Positions 1-9,713 of a stretch of DNA of 33,941 bases are shown here, in pieces (the stretch's first letter is position 1; every line of letters starts with the position of its first letter). Source of the DNA: Porogramme epimiltina (lineage: Eukaryota; Basidiomycota; Agaricomycetes; Polyporales; Polyporaceae); assembly GCA_900155495.1 (NCBI GenBank), contig FTLJ01000592.1, forward strand, positions 1 to 33,941, read 5' to 3'. The notes under the pieces are model-generated. The model made no database searches. It saw nothing but the letters and a program-made list of their open reading frames with translations, and was not told the DNA's origin. The position numbers were made by a program, and so were the translations under genes.

Positions 1-472
1 CCCCCCCTGCCCCCAACCCCACGCCCCCTCTCTAAACGCTCCCGCCTGTCGGTGTCGGTGTCGACGTGTGGATGAGATTCTCGTGTGTCCGTCCTGTGGC
101 CTTCGAGCGGGTTTACGTTAGGTTGTTGTGCGCGCGACATGTCTGGGGGGCCTGCATTTCCCGGAATGGAAGATAGGTTCCTCCCCCCCGCCCCCGCTGG
201 CGCCTGCGGCCTCGTGCCGCCGCAGTCTCTCACAGGGCTGCACGGGGTGCCGCCTGCTGCACACACACCACCCACCACGCGGCTGCTGCTGCTGCTGTTG
301 TCGCTGGCGGGGGGCGTTGCTGCTGTTGTCGTCGTCGTCCGCGCCACCACCGCCCGCAAACGCCCCCGACATACGGGCCATCGCCGACGACCGTAACCTC
401 CGCGGAGCGACGACGGGACGGCGTGAAGCCGCGCCGACACTCGAGGATCGTGAGCTCCCCCCTGCTCTCTCG
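1..472. other. GC-rich non-coding flank
   Basis: The stretch is C- and G-rich with simple-sequence tracts. Open frames exist on both strands, but they consist of Arg/Pro/Ala low-complexity sequence with no recognisable domain, so I call no gene. Its only distinct content is a CTG microsatellite at 282-297 and a GTC-rich run near 325-340. Confidence 0.6.
282..297. repeat. (CTG)n microsatellite
   Basis: Five tandem CTG units are followed shortly by CTGTTGTCG and then by a run of GTC triplets around 328-339. The frames that cross it give poly-Leu/Cys or poly-Gln/Asp tracts that look like translation artefacts of the repeat, not a coding homopolymer. Confidence 0.8.
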
Positions 473-523
473 CCTCTATCGCTCGAGCCCGGGGCGCAGG
501 CCTCAGCGACAGCGCCCCGGGGC
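473..523 (+). repeat. Weak first copy of the CCCTATCG element (hairpin part only)
   Basis: It starts CCTCTATCGCTCGAG, close to the CCCTATCGCTCGAC start of the four better copies. A strong inverted repeat follows: GCCCGGGGCGC at 487-497 against GCGCCCCGGGGC at 512-523, with a 14-nt loop. As in the other copies, CAGA follows the hairpin. A matching 3' end is not clear; TAGTCGAGTAGCC near 868 is the best candidate. I treat it as a degenerate or truncated relative. Confidence 0.35.
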
Positions 524-2116
524 AGACGGCGGCCCCGTCTGCAGTCGCGCCCGTGCGACCTCCCGCCAACGACTACGGCCTGCACAGAGGGACGCAAAAA
601 CCTGTTAGCGGGCCTCCGTCCTAGTTGCAGATACACCGATAACGCCCTGCGCCGCCCGCCGCCCGTCGGTGACTTGAGAAGGTGCCCCGCTCGCACGGGG
701 CTCTCTATACCTCTCGCGGTCTGCGAGGGGTGGCGCAGTCTGTTCCCAAGGGTCTGCAGCGGGCGGGACCTCGCTGTCCTTATATACGACCTCTCTGTGT
801 CGCGCTAGGGCGGCCGCCTCGCCAGCGTCGAGGTCTCGCATGGGCGTCGGGTACGAGCACGAGGAGGCTAGTCGAGTAGCCGCAGAGCTCGCCGCACCAC
901 GGGCCTATTTTTTCTGGCCCCCGCCCGCCCGCTCATGCGTAATGCGGCCCTTCGCGGGCTGCGATAGACGCATACACCGGGCTTAGCTCGGGGGGGCGCC
1001 CGTGCTTGTGCATAATCTTTGGAACCCGCACCGTTGTCAACGCCCACTCTCCCCGCCCGACGCTCCTACCAGTTTCCCTCGTCTCCTCCTTACCAGCCGC
1101 TCACCCCCGCCCACAGGCTCCGCCCCACAGCGGCTCAAATCCCACGCGCCGACGCCCACTAACAACGCCGCAACGAGCCACGAGCCACGAAGCCACGATG
1201 CGCCCCCCCGCCCGCGTGCTGCGGCAGCCGGCGAGGAGCCCTAGGTGCGCCACCGTCCTCCCGTCCTCTCGTCCCGCCACCACGCCCTCCCGCCCGGCGC
1301 AAAGCAGTGCCCCAGCTCGGCGGAGGCACACACGGCCCCACCAGCGTCGCCCCTCGCACACCGTAGCGTCACGGCGGCGGCGTACATCGCGCCCTCGCCC
1401 CCCACCCTGGGCGGCCCTCCGCCGCAGCCCAGGGTCGGGTTGGGGGCCTTGTTGCGGTGCACCCCCCCCCCTACCCCGATCTCCGTTCGAACCTTCTCCT
1501 CTTTCCATCGCGCTTCACCGCTTGGTGACCGAGGGCGCGCTTGTCGGCGGTGGCTACCCACTGCCTCGCACCCGCACGGGAGCTGCGCCGCGTTGCCCTT
1601 TGTTTTTTGTTTTTTTGTTTTCCTGTTCTGTCGCAGGCGGCCGAGCCATCTGCATATGTGGGCAGGGGCGTGGTACCGTCCACGCCTGGATTTTCCAACA
1701 TTTTATGGGCCGCACGGCTGTGAAGCTACAGCCGGAGAGGGGTGTGCTAGCGGGGGCCGCAGTGGGCGGGGGGCGGGGGCGGCCGCGGCTCGGTGCCTTT
1801 GGGGTTTGCGCACGCACGGTGGGACCTCAGCACGGGTCACGCCGTGTGGACAAACGCTGGGAGAAGCCGTGCGGCTACTACTCCCGCTCCCGAGTTCCCG
1901 CGCTTCTCGCGCCGTATTTTTGTGGACGACGTTCTGACTACGCTTATGTCTTTCAGTACGCTCGCCGGCCAATAGGCACTGGTGCACGACGCGATAAGTC
2001 GCCTAACCGCTTCGTTGGTCAAGAGGCGTGAAGCTCTTATGGGCAGACAGGACGTCACTTCAGGTATGTGCGCCGTTCATCTTAACCAACCCCTCCTTCT
2101 CGTGTCCCACTATCCG
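524..2116. other. GC-rich stretch without a supported gene
   Basis: Long open frames are present, the longest 341 codons from 1006. They are rich in Arg, Pro, Ala and Gly, occur on both strands together, and have no recognisable domain. This is what GC-rich non-coding DNA produces by chance. Splice-like sites exist (for example TTTCAG near 1956) but I cannot join them into a sensible protein. A transcribed non-coding exon just before the 2117 element is possible. Confidence 0.5.
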
Positions 2117-2393
2117 CCCTATCGCTCGACGCCGGGGCGCGTATGTGCCCGGGGCCGGACCGTCCGCCGCCTGTTTCTGCACCAGTTCCAGCTGAGGCGG
2201 TCGCGAGTGCGGCACTCGAATGAGGGAGGGGCCATTGGGTGCTGCTAATGACTCGGCTACCAAGTCGTGCAAGCACAAATAACCAATGGCGGGATGCCCC
2301 ATCCTTTCAACGGATGCCGAGACCGTTCTCGTTGGGACATCATGTAGGGTAGATCGCGGGCGGTCGTGTTCGTGCGAGCCGGGTACGAGGGGC
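2117..2393 (+). repeat. Putative structured-RNA element, copy 2
   Basis: The 5' end is CCCTATCG plus hexamer CTCGAC (2125-2130). The 3' end is hexamer GCCGGG (2378-2383), TACG, then AGGGG. CCCT can pair with AGGG, and the hexamers pair at five of six positions, one of them G-U, with one A-C mismatch. A GC-rich hairpin (GCCGGGGCGCG at 2131-2141 against TGCCCGGGGC at 2146-2155) lies directly inside. A pyrimidine-rich tract precedes the element, and a 5'-splice-like GTATGT sits exactly 53 nt upstream. Function is unknown. This copy has the shortest interior. Confidence 0.5.
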
Positions 2394-3178
2394 TGTGACC
2401 GTCCACACCCGTCTCTCTTCGGTGCAGCTCGGTCTTTCGGCTGCGTGGAAGCTAATCAAATTAGAGTTCTAGTGCCCCACCGGCGAGTATTCTTTTCGTA
2501 GGCATACGAGTCTAGGCCCTCATCAACGCACCAACGACGCCGGCCACATACATCGTGTGGCCTCGTGCCATGTGGTCACAACGTGCACACATACAGGTAC
2601 GATGTCTTCTCTTTGATCTTCTCCTTTCCCCCCTTTCCCCCTACATTGTGCCGCACCGCGTCGTATCAGGAGCATGCCGGATGTGTCTCGCAGTGGGGAT
2701 GAGGCGCTGCATCACATACGCCGCGAACCCGACTCCAGAGAATCCCGGCGTCCTGAGAATTCAGCGCATGCCTTCGAGTCGTTCAATCTTCCCAGGGCTG
2801 CATGGATGCAAGCACCGCGGGCCTGACCACCCGCGAGGGCCTTCCGAGGGTGGGCAGCTGTTAATGGAGGTTCAGTTTTGACCTGTTCCACCTCGACGTC
2901 CTGTTTCTGGGTGGTGCGCCAGGGGTGCACGGGCATTGGTGGTTAGCCGCTGATCTGACTTCCCAGTCACTGCGGAGGCCTGTGCAGCTGCTTCCCTCTG
3001 TCCACCACCGATGTTCGAAGCGCTTCTCTGTCCTATAGAGAACGTGGCATCAGGGTTCCGTGTTCTCCCAGACACTGACTCTCTGATGGACAGATGATCC
3101 TCAGGATTAAAGTGATGCGTTCACGGTACGTCCTACACCGCAGTCCCTCTTTTCTGTCGTCTCGTTTCCTGTCGCTCG
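2394..3178. other. Spacer between element copies 2 and 3
   Basis: No convincing coding sequence was found. At 2597 there is ACAG|GTACGA followed by a pyrimidine-rich tract and then CCCTACATTGTGCCGCACC from 2639. This arrangement resembles the start of the element, but I find no matching 3' end, so it may be a decayed copy or chance. Confidence 0.45.
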
Positions 3179-3489
3179 CCCTATCGCTCGGCGCCGGAGC
3201 ATGCCCATCTCGGGTTGTGTGCTGGGCGGAGAACAGTGTGTCTGTACGGATGTGTCCAGCGTACCCGATCCGTTATTGCACTGCGGTTCCGCTCTTGGGA
3301 CGGCGTCACCCGCGACGCAGTGGAGGTTAAAAGCTGTCGGGGGCCTTGGTGCACACCTTGGCCAGAACACCCGGCAGCTTGCCCCACTGACAAACGCCTT
3401 GTCACCACAAGCTGGACTGGCCGCAGTGCAGTGGGTCTGGACGGGCGCCTTCGTCCGGAACGGGCTCTTGCGAGCCGAGTAAGAGGGGC
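3179..3489 (+). repeat. Putative structured-RNA element, copy 3
   Basis: The start is CCCTATCG plus CTCGGC (3187-3192). The end is GCCGAG (3474-3479), TAAG, AGGGG. The hexamers form six Watson-Crick pairs. Compared with copy 5, the fifth pair has changed from A-T to G-C, a compensatory change. The inner hairpin is less perfect here (GCCGGAGC onward from 3193). A GTACGT lies 53 nt upstream of the start, with a pyrimidine-rich stretch between, exactly as in copy 2. Confidence 0.5.
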
Positions 3490-3815
3490 GTAGCGGCAGC
3501 GCTGGGCTCGACAGGGTTTGACCGCCTTCCCGTGACGACGGTGAGGGCGGCCGAAACCGTCTACCCCAACCTCAATTTTTGGATCTTCCAACCTCTAGTA
3601 AGGTTGTGCTTCAACACACTGCTTATTCTTTCGTTCGTCCACAGCATGGCCACGTGAGAGGCCAGCCGGCTTACATCAAACGGCCTTATTACTATACATG
3701 GCAAGACAGTTATTCACAAACTGGGATTTCTGTAATAGGTGCGTCTTCCAAGTCCTTTGGTGAGAAGAAATATGTGGGGAGCATCTCCGAGTCGTTCTGC
3801 GCCTCACTCTATCCA
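3490..3815. other. Spacer between element copies 3 and 4
   Basis: No recognised gene. It contains a plausible acceptor (GTCCACAG near 3644) and donors GTGCGT (3739) and GTGAGA (3760) upstream of copy 4. The element might therefore lie within or beside an intron of a non-coding transcript; this is inference. Confidence 0.4.
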
Positions 3816-4143
3816 CCCTATCGCTTGGCGCCGGGGCACGTACGTGCTCCGGGCAGAGATGCGGACTGCTCGGCAGTATGTCATGCGGCTGTAACGCGAG
3901 GTCCCCTCTTATGTGACTACAGTGTCGTCAGCAGGTAATTTCCCGGCTCCTCGTGGGGTTATAGTGCTCGGTGATGCCGTCCGGTCGACAGGGCGTGCAT
4001 CAAGATACCCAGCACCGCGGAGAACTCGTCCCCCGTGGATGCTAGGACATTTCCGTCGGCGGGATACACTTTGGTTCTAGTCGAGATCGTTTCAGTCGCA
4101 TGATGTCATGGAGCAGGGCCTCTGCGAGTTGAGTATGAGGGGT
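3816..4143 (+). repeat. Putative structured-RNA element, copy 4
   Basis: The start is CCCTATCG plus CTTGGC (3824-3829). The end is GTTGAG (4128-4133), TATG, AGGGG. The hexamers pair at all six positions, three of them through G-U. Those three would be A-C mismatches on the opposite strand, so a structured RNA would be read from +. The inner hairpin is a near-perfect 22-nt palindrome at 3831-3852, with CACGTACGTG at its centre, followed by GGCAGAG. A GTGAGA donor-like site lies 56 nt upstream. Confidence 0.5.
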
Positions 4144-4788
4144 CTATTATCTGTGAGGATGGGACGTCGTTCTCTCCTTACTTTCAATTCCGAGCCGTTG
4201 CTGAAACATTGCTGATCGGGCACTGGCAGGTTCAAGTATAGCACAGTCGTGCATACTGAGGTATCGTATGTTCCCATCAACAGTCTGTACTTTGGCCACA
4301 CGCGTCTCGTGTACAAATACGACACGAATTTGCAGCGTAAAATGTTCTCAAATAGCGATCATCCTCTTTGCTGTATGCTGTCGATTCAACTTCATGTCAG
4401 ACCAAGACAGTCAATGCCCGTACCTGGATTACCACCAAGCACGGCGCCAGCCGCTTATTTGCACCCCAATTCTGTCTCGGTAACGTTATCCTTTTGGCGA
4501 TGGGGCCCAGTTCACCAGTGAGTCATGCACATTGTAAACCTTATATATATATAAAGTTCAATCTATTTTTTTCGGGTCCGCTGAACTGGGTTGCCCCTAT
4601 CGACCGACCGCATAAATTCACCACATGCAACGGCCGAGCTCCTCGCCCCCTTTATCCCCCTCCCCAGCATGTTCCACCTCCCACTTTGCTGACCTGTCCT
4701 CCCGCCCACGTCGGTGCGCTTTGTGCGGGTTTTAGCGGGTACGTTCTCTGCTTCGCTTTTCGCTTTACTTCCCCTTTTCTCTTCGATG
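4144..4788. other. Spacer between element copies 4 and 5
   Basis: No recognised gene. It holds an alternating TA run ending in TATAAA at about 4542-4555, which could be a core promoter for something to the right. CCCCTATCGACCGACC near 4594 resembles the element start but is not followed by the hairpin. Confidence 0.4.
4542..4555 (+). promoter_or_regulatory. TATA-like run
   Basis: An alternating TA stretch ends in TATAAAG, about 235 nt upstream of element copy 5. It is the only clear TATA-type sequence I noticed between 4000 and 5100. A promoter role is a guess from position; simple AT repeat is the alternative. Confidence 0.25.
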
Positions 4789-5118
4789 CCCTATCGCTCG
4801 ACGCCGGAGCGCGTTGCTTCTAGCGCGCCCCGGGCAGAGGCGTAAAGCCCTGCGGTCTTTAGACGTCGCATCCTAGCTGGCCCCCCGCGACGAAGCCCTC
4901 GAGAGGACCTGAAGGGCTACGTCAACCCCACGAGAGGGTAACCCGCAGAAGGGTAACGAATGACGAGTCGAACGCGTCGGGCCTCACGAGTCGAGGAGAG
5001 CTGTCGAGATCTACGGGTGACGGAGGCGCAGACTGAGGAGTGCTGAACGGTCGCTGACGCACGCGCTGATCAGCGTTGTGTAAGGCGGGAAAGACTCTGC
5101 GAGTCGAGTATGAGGGGC
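4789..5118 (+). repeat. Putative structured-RNA element, copy 5
   Basis: The start is CCCTATCG plus CTCGAC (4797-4802). The end is GTCGAG (5103-5108), TATG, AGGGG. The hexamers are perfectly complementary. An inner hairpin is formed by GCCGGAGCGCG (4803-4813) and GCGCGCCCCGGGC (4823-4835), again followed by AGAGG. GTACGT lies 50 nt upstream with a pyrimidine-rich tract between. Apart from the two ends and the hairpin, the interior shows no obvious similarity to the other copies. Confidence 0.5.
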
Positions 5119-5565
5119 ACTTTTTTGAACCAGCGGCGTTTGGCTGCTTGATGATGATTCACATCGTCGCTATGCTGGCGAACTCTTCATCCGTTCACGC
5201 TCCCCCTTGCAAGCATTCAAGTCCAGTAGCTGATCTCTCTTCAGGTATCCCGGTTGTGAAGATGGAGATGGAGAGCCCCAGCCCCTCAGGATTTAGCGTA
5301 TAGATTCACATTGTACTAGACCTCAGCTTTACTTTATGACAAGCCCCATATATAATCCTTTCACCAATCGTATCCTTGATAGATTCGAAAACGAGTCAGC
5401 CTCTCCTAGATACCCATGAACAGCCCATATGGCAACGAATTCGGAAATATCAAAGGAGTCTTCCTACCCCCGGTGCGACAAGTCAGGACGGGTATATACA
5501 TGTTTTTCTCGACTGATATATGATACAAGAGTGGATACTAAACGGCCTCCGCTCATGCTCCTAGA
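5119..5565. other. Intergenic, 3' flank of the first F-box gene
   Basis: I see no gene. The GC content drops sharply compared with sequence further left. The right part must contain the 3' UTR of the minus-strand F-box gene that ends at 5566. Confidence 0.5.
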
Positions 5566-7159
5566 CTACTCAGGCAGCGCACCGACTTTGACAGCGTTGC
5601 CTACCTTGTATCGCCAATAAGTCATGGGTTCAATTGTGGCATTGTCCCAGAGTATGAGGATTTCATCCTCGCTCACGATGCCGGCAACCATCCTATTGTC
5701 TCGATCCAAAAATTCCCTGTAAACAGAAGCATCAGCGACGCCCTCGACCTGGGAACACCGCTCTCGCGCACACGTCGTCGTAGTCAGCGTGGCTGCCCAC
5801 CCCCCAGAAAAGCCGCGGGGGGACCACGCCCCGCCGCGCCTGCCACGCACTCCTCATCGCCGCGCGATCCTGGCGGTCCTTCACGCACCCCCCGGCCTCG
5901 GGGACGAGCAGCTGCCAGCTGAACGCACCGCGCGAGACGAGCGTGTCCCCCGCGAGCTTCGTCGCCGCGAACTCGCCGAACGGGCCCGGCACGCCCAGCG
6001 CGCTCCGCACACGCGCGACGTGCACGACCTCCGTCCCGTGCGCGCCCGCCGCGCCGACCCACAGCCCCTCGAGCGCGTCGGGCGTCCATTCGGGTGCGGC
6101 GGGGTCGCGCACGAGCCCTGCGCCACCAGCATCTGGAGAGGCGCGCAGCGGGAAGTAGCGCGGGGCGGAGAGCCCGTGGACGGAAGGGATGAGGAGCGGC
6201 GGTGCGCGCAGGGCGACGCACGGGCACGGCGGATCGGGGCGGCGCGCGGCCGCGGCGGTGCGGGAGCACGTAAACGAGATCGCGGGCGGGCCGTCGCGGT
6301 CGTCGAGGAACTCGCAGAGGACGGGGAGGCGCGCGGCGGGGTAGATGTCGACGAGCTTGCGCTGCCCGTCGCGCGGCGCGCCCTTGAGCGCGGGGTCTGG
6401 GACCGCGCGCACGTGCGGGAGGCGCGCGGCGGGGTCGTCGAGCCAGCGCATGCGGTCTGTGTCTGGGAAGGGCGCGTCGACCCCGCGGCGGTAGAAGCGG
6501 AGGTGGTGGCGGAGGCGCGAGGCGTGCAGGCGGACGAGCGAGGTGGGGTGGTGCGTCGTGGGGTCTGCCGCGTCAGGGCCTGCGTCGCAGAACAGGCTGG
6601 CGTGCACCCGCGCTGGTCTTGTTTCGGATATCGTCGCGCCAGAGTCTTCGTCAGGTTGCGTGGGCTCGTGTTCCAAAGCGATCTTGATGACGCGCGCGTA
6701 GGTCGGCAAAATGGGCCCGGTCGGAATCGACTCAGACTGAGGAAAGGACCAGACCTCCCCGACGATCCCGCCCTGCTCCCGCTCGTCTCCCTTGTACAGT
6801 CTAAATTCGAGAATACCTCCGAGGAGCGGGTAGTTGCTCGTCCACAGGCCGATGAGTGGCCCATACGGATAGAGAAGCTGCGTGTAGACCGTGAAGGGCG
6901 ACGCGCTGTTGAAGTGGAGAAAGTCGGCGTCGCAGTGAAGCCCGTACCGCGTGCACGCCCGTTTCCAGATCGCTCCGTTCCCGGTGTGTTGGTGCAGTGG
7001 GCGGCAGGTGCTGCACAGTCGGACGACGTCAGCCACGGAGGCGAAGCCGAGTAGGTAATGGATGATATCGAAAGGCAATCTTGACGTCCATTGGGTGATA
7101 TCAGGGGCGAGGTCATGACCAAATTGCGCTGAAGTCGGTGCTGGGGAGTGGGAGGGCAT
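5566..7159 (-). CDS. F-box domain protein
   Basis: Predicted protein of 512 residues from two exons, 7159-5772 and 5716-5566. The 55-nt intron (GTGCGC...CTGAT...TACAG) restores the frame to a C-terminal tail ending KVGALPE. Residues about 28-66 form a canonical F-box (LPFDIIHYLLGFASVADVVRLCSTC), the part that binds Skp1 in SCF ubiquitin ligases. The remainder resembles the large fungal F-box proteins with a beta-rich substrate region; I recognise no named second domain. Bases about 5790-6600 are strikingly GC-rich, with Arg/Ala/Pro-rich translation, while both ends are not. That core also gives a 421-codon antisense frame which is only a shadow. The substrate is unknown. The start ATG is the first in the frame and lies just upstream of the F-box. 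Confidence 0.85.
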
Positions 7160-7520
7160 CTCGTTAGTGCCTGCTATCAGTTGTCAGAACCTTCGCTGTG
7201 TGGGGAGTAGTGGAGAGGCACGGTGGGAGATCTAGGACAAGTTGGCTAGCGCCCACACCAACACAGCTTCGTAGCCTATGTTCTAGTACACAACAACGCT
7301 TACGAAGGCATCGCAACGGCATACATTCGCTTTCCCCGCGAGCGACAAACACCAGAATCAGCGCCACAAGGCCGCGGAAAATACAAGCGTAGAAATAACT
7401 CATTTCAATATGAGCACAATGCGATCGGCTGCCTGTGCCTCAGCCTGACTGAGTGCCAAAAACAGAGATCATAGGTTTATTTTCCGAACGTCCTCAAGTT
7501 ATCCTATCAGAGATTCAGAG
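7160..7520. other. Intergenic between F-box genes
   Basis: It contains the promoter and 5' leader of the preceding F-box gene and the 3' UTR of the next one, both on the minus strand. I see no further gene. Confidence 0.5.
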
Positions 7521-9394
7521 CTATGTACATCCGTGACTAGTATGCCCCACTGGTATCGAAATGCTGAAAGCATACAACATCTCAAGCAACCTATCTCCAT
7601 CCGAATATTGGAATGGCCCGCGCGTCCAAAGATCCGCCGTGGGAGATGGTGGGGGCAAAGGCGCGCGACCTCTCAGCCTGGGGAACATTTGGTGTAAAAT
7701 AGTAGCGAGACGGTCTATATCGGCAATACGTGGCTCGTCCCGGTTCACCGAAAAGTAACCCTCCAGGTGGATATCCAGCAACGTTGTTTGTTGCCCGCAG
7801 TCTGCCCCGACCTGTTGTTCGAGCGACTCGAGCGCATTCTGATCCACATCCGCGACATGCATCCTCAGTCCCTCGAGCGCAGGGCACGCTCGCGCGAGCT
7901 TGACAAGCGCACCGATCGATGGACGGACAACTGCGGCCTTGACGGCAGCTGCGTCCTCGGGAAAACCAGAGGCATGTGTAACCCTGAGCAGGCGGAGATG
8001 CGGCCACGCGCGCGCCATAGTGTCAGTGGATAAGTCATCAATCGCGAGCGGTCCGTGCCACGCGTGCATGGTGTCTGTCGAAGTGTATTGAATAGCATGC
8101 CACGGCTGAATGAAAGTATGCACGATTAATGAAATGAGCGAATGAAGGCGCAGGAGGGGAGCGACCAGCTCCAGAAAGGAACTAGGGCGATTGCGTTCGG
8201 TACTGCCTTCCGAACCGTCGATAATGTTGAGGGAGAGGGTGAGGGTGTGTAAGGAGATGATGTTGCGCGGCGCACAGAGGGCGTTCATGAATTGGGTGAT
8301 TTCAGAGTAGGTGCAACCGCTTGTGATGGAGGCGTGTACCGCCGTGAGTGGGGCAGTAAGGGAGGATATGAGTTGGTAGAGAGTGCGCACACGAGCGCCG
8401 TTGACGTGCAACACATGCAGATTGGGGAGGTTGGCTGAGAGGGCGTGTCGGAGAGTGTGATCCGAGTCAGAATCATCGCGGAACGTCACTCTGAGGGATT
8501 CCAGACGGACGAGGGAGTTCAACATCCGTAGAACATTCCCACACGAGCTAGCATCGTCGATATGAACTGAGCGCAGATTCTGGAAGTCCTCCAATGAGAC
8601 GTCCGGTAGGGGATGCCAGCTCAGAGAGTAAATGTGAATGTGCTGAATATGCCGACACACTGTCGCAATATGCGCTAGGTTTTCGTTCACTGTGTCAACG
8701 GTAGACTTGGGGTGGTAGGGCATGGAGTACGCTTCGAGGGTTGGGGCCAGTAGGGTGCGAAAGAATTCCCTCTCTGATTGATAGTCTTGCAAAGCAGGGG
8801 AATGTAGGATTTGGATATTTGGAAAGAGATGCCCGCCATCCGAGGTACACTCGAAGAGTAGGGTTGAGTAGGGTGGGCGAATCAAGTGTCCACCATTCCA
8901 CACAAAATACCGTACGCGACTTGCAAGGTGCACAAACCGAGCCCGTTCGGTCTCAGTGGGTGTTAAGCTTTCGTCCCATTCCTGCCATTCAAATGGTCAG
9001 AATGAGACTCGTTCGATAGCTTGGTAACAAGAAACAAGATATAACGCACGATCTTCGAGTGACGCATTCGTGTCAAACTAGATCCGCGCATCTGGTTTTC
9101 GCTGTGGTCTGTTCTGACCACCTTGAACGCAGAGAAGGCGCGAAACAAAGGCTCGATGCCCTCGTACAGCACTGCCCATAGTGCTCTCGAGGCGGGTTCG
9201 GAGAAAATCTTGCAAACCAATGCGGCGGATGCAAGGGTCCTGCTCCGGATATCGGTCTCGACAGGGCGACTGAGTAGATTGCTTAATATTTGAGGGTAGT
9301 CAGAGCTCGTTCGGCAGGGTTGGTAGAGCGTGAGTTCATCGAATATCTGGTAGAGAATGTCCGGGTTGGCCAATGCCGGAGGGAGGGTAGCCAT
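7521..9394 (-). CDS. F-box-like/LRR protein, tandem paralog A
   Basis: Predicted 601 residues from exons 9394-9050 and 8981-7521; the 68-nt intron runs from GTGCGT to GGCAG. The N-terminus (LPPALANPDILYQIFDEL, then SAALVCKIFSEPASRALWAVL) is the degenerate F-box found in many agaricomycete families. The long second exon has leucine-rich segments of about 25-30 residues (for example FQNLRSVHIDDASSCGNVLRML), as in substrate-binding LRR regions of SCF adaptors. It is closely similar to the next gene along its whole length, including untranslated-looking sequence around the intron, so the two are a recent tandem duplication. A role in ubiquitin targeting is inferred from the family; no substrate can be named. 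Confidence 0.8.
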
Positions 9395-9713
9395 GGAGCT
9401 GAACGTAATCCTCAGGATGTTAAGTGGGGTGCTTGAAGTTCAAGCTTAAGGGGCTTATGGCAAGATGATCGCGCGCTTAGAGCGTGTGAGACTATTGCCA
9501 GGTTATTGTAAATGCATATAATCGCAAGCGCCGGTCCATTAGTACTTAGGCCTCGGTCTCCACAATGGTACTTAATACTATGTGGGTTCCTTGAATAGAA
9601 GACGTATGTTACCACAATACATCCACATTCTACCCAAGTGGCTCAGCAAGTGATAGAATTTATTTTCCAATGTCCTCATACTATCCTATTGCGGCTATGT
9701 ACTACTTTGGTGA
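9395..9713. other. Short intergenic spacer
   Basis: About 320 nt hold the promoter of paralog A and the 3' UTR of paralog B. No gene is seen. Confidence 0.5.

Noticed and set aside
1483..1493. GTTCGAACC as a tRNA B box
   Set aside because: No A box, acceptor stem or cloverleaf can be formed around it.
1006..2031. Plus-strand open frame of 341 codons
   Set aside because: Arg/Pro/Ala/Gly-rich low-complexity translation, overlapping equally long frames on the other strand, no domain; typical of GC-rich non-coding DNA.
473..2248. Conserved peptide PYRSxPGRV encoded across element copies (a coding repeat)
   Set aside because: The similar peptide is a translation of the conserved nucleotides; the frame differs or stops soon in each copy, and the paired-end changes fit RNA structure better. 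Kept as an alternative, not a call.
2639..2940. Extra copy of the CCCTATCG element
   Set aside because: It has the donor-like site, pyrimidine tract and CCCTA, but the hexamer, hairpin and 3' end are missing.
5789..7054. Plus-strand open frame of 421 codons
   Set aside because: It is antisense to the F-box gene and arises from its GC-rich codons; the minus-strand frame has the recognisable F-box.
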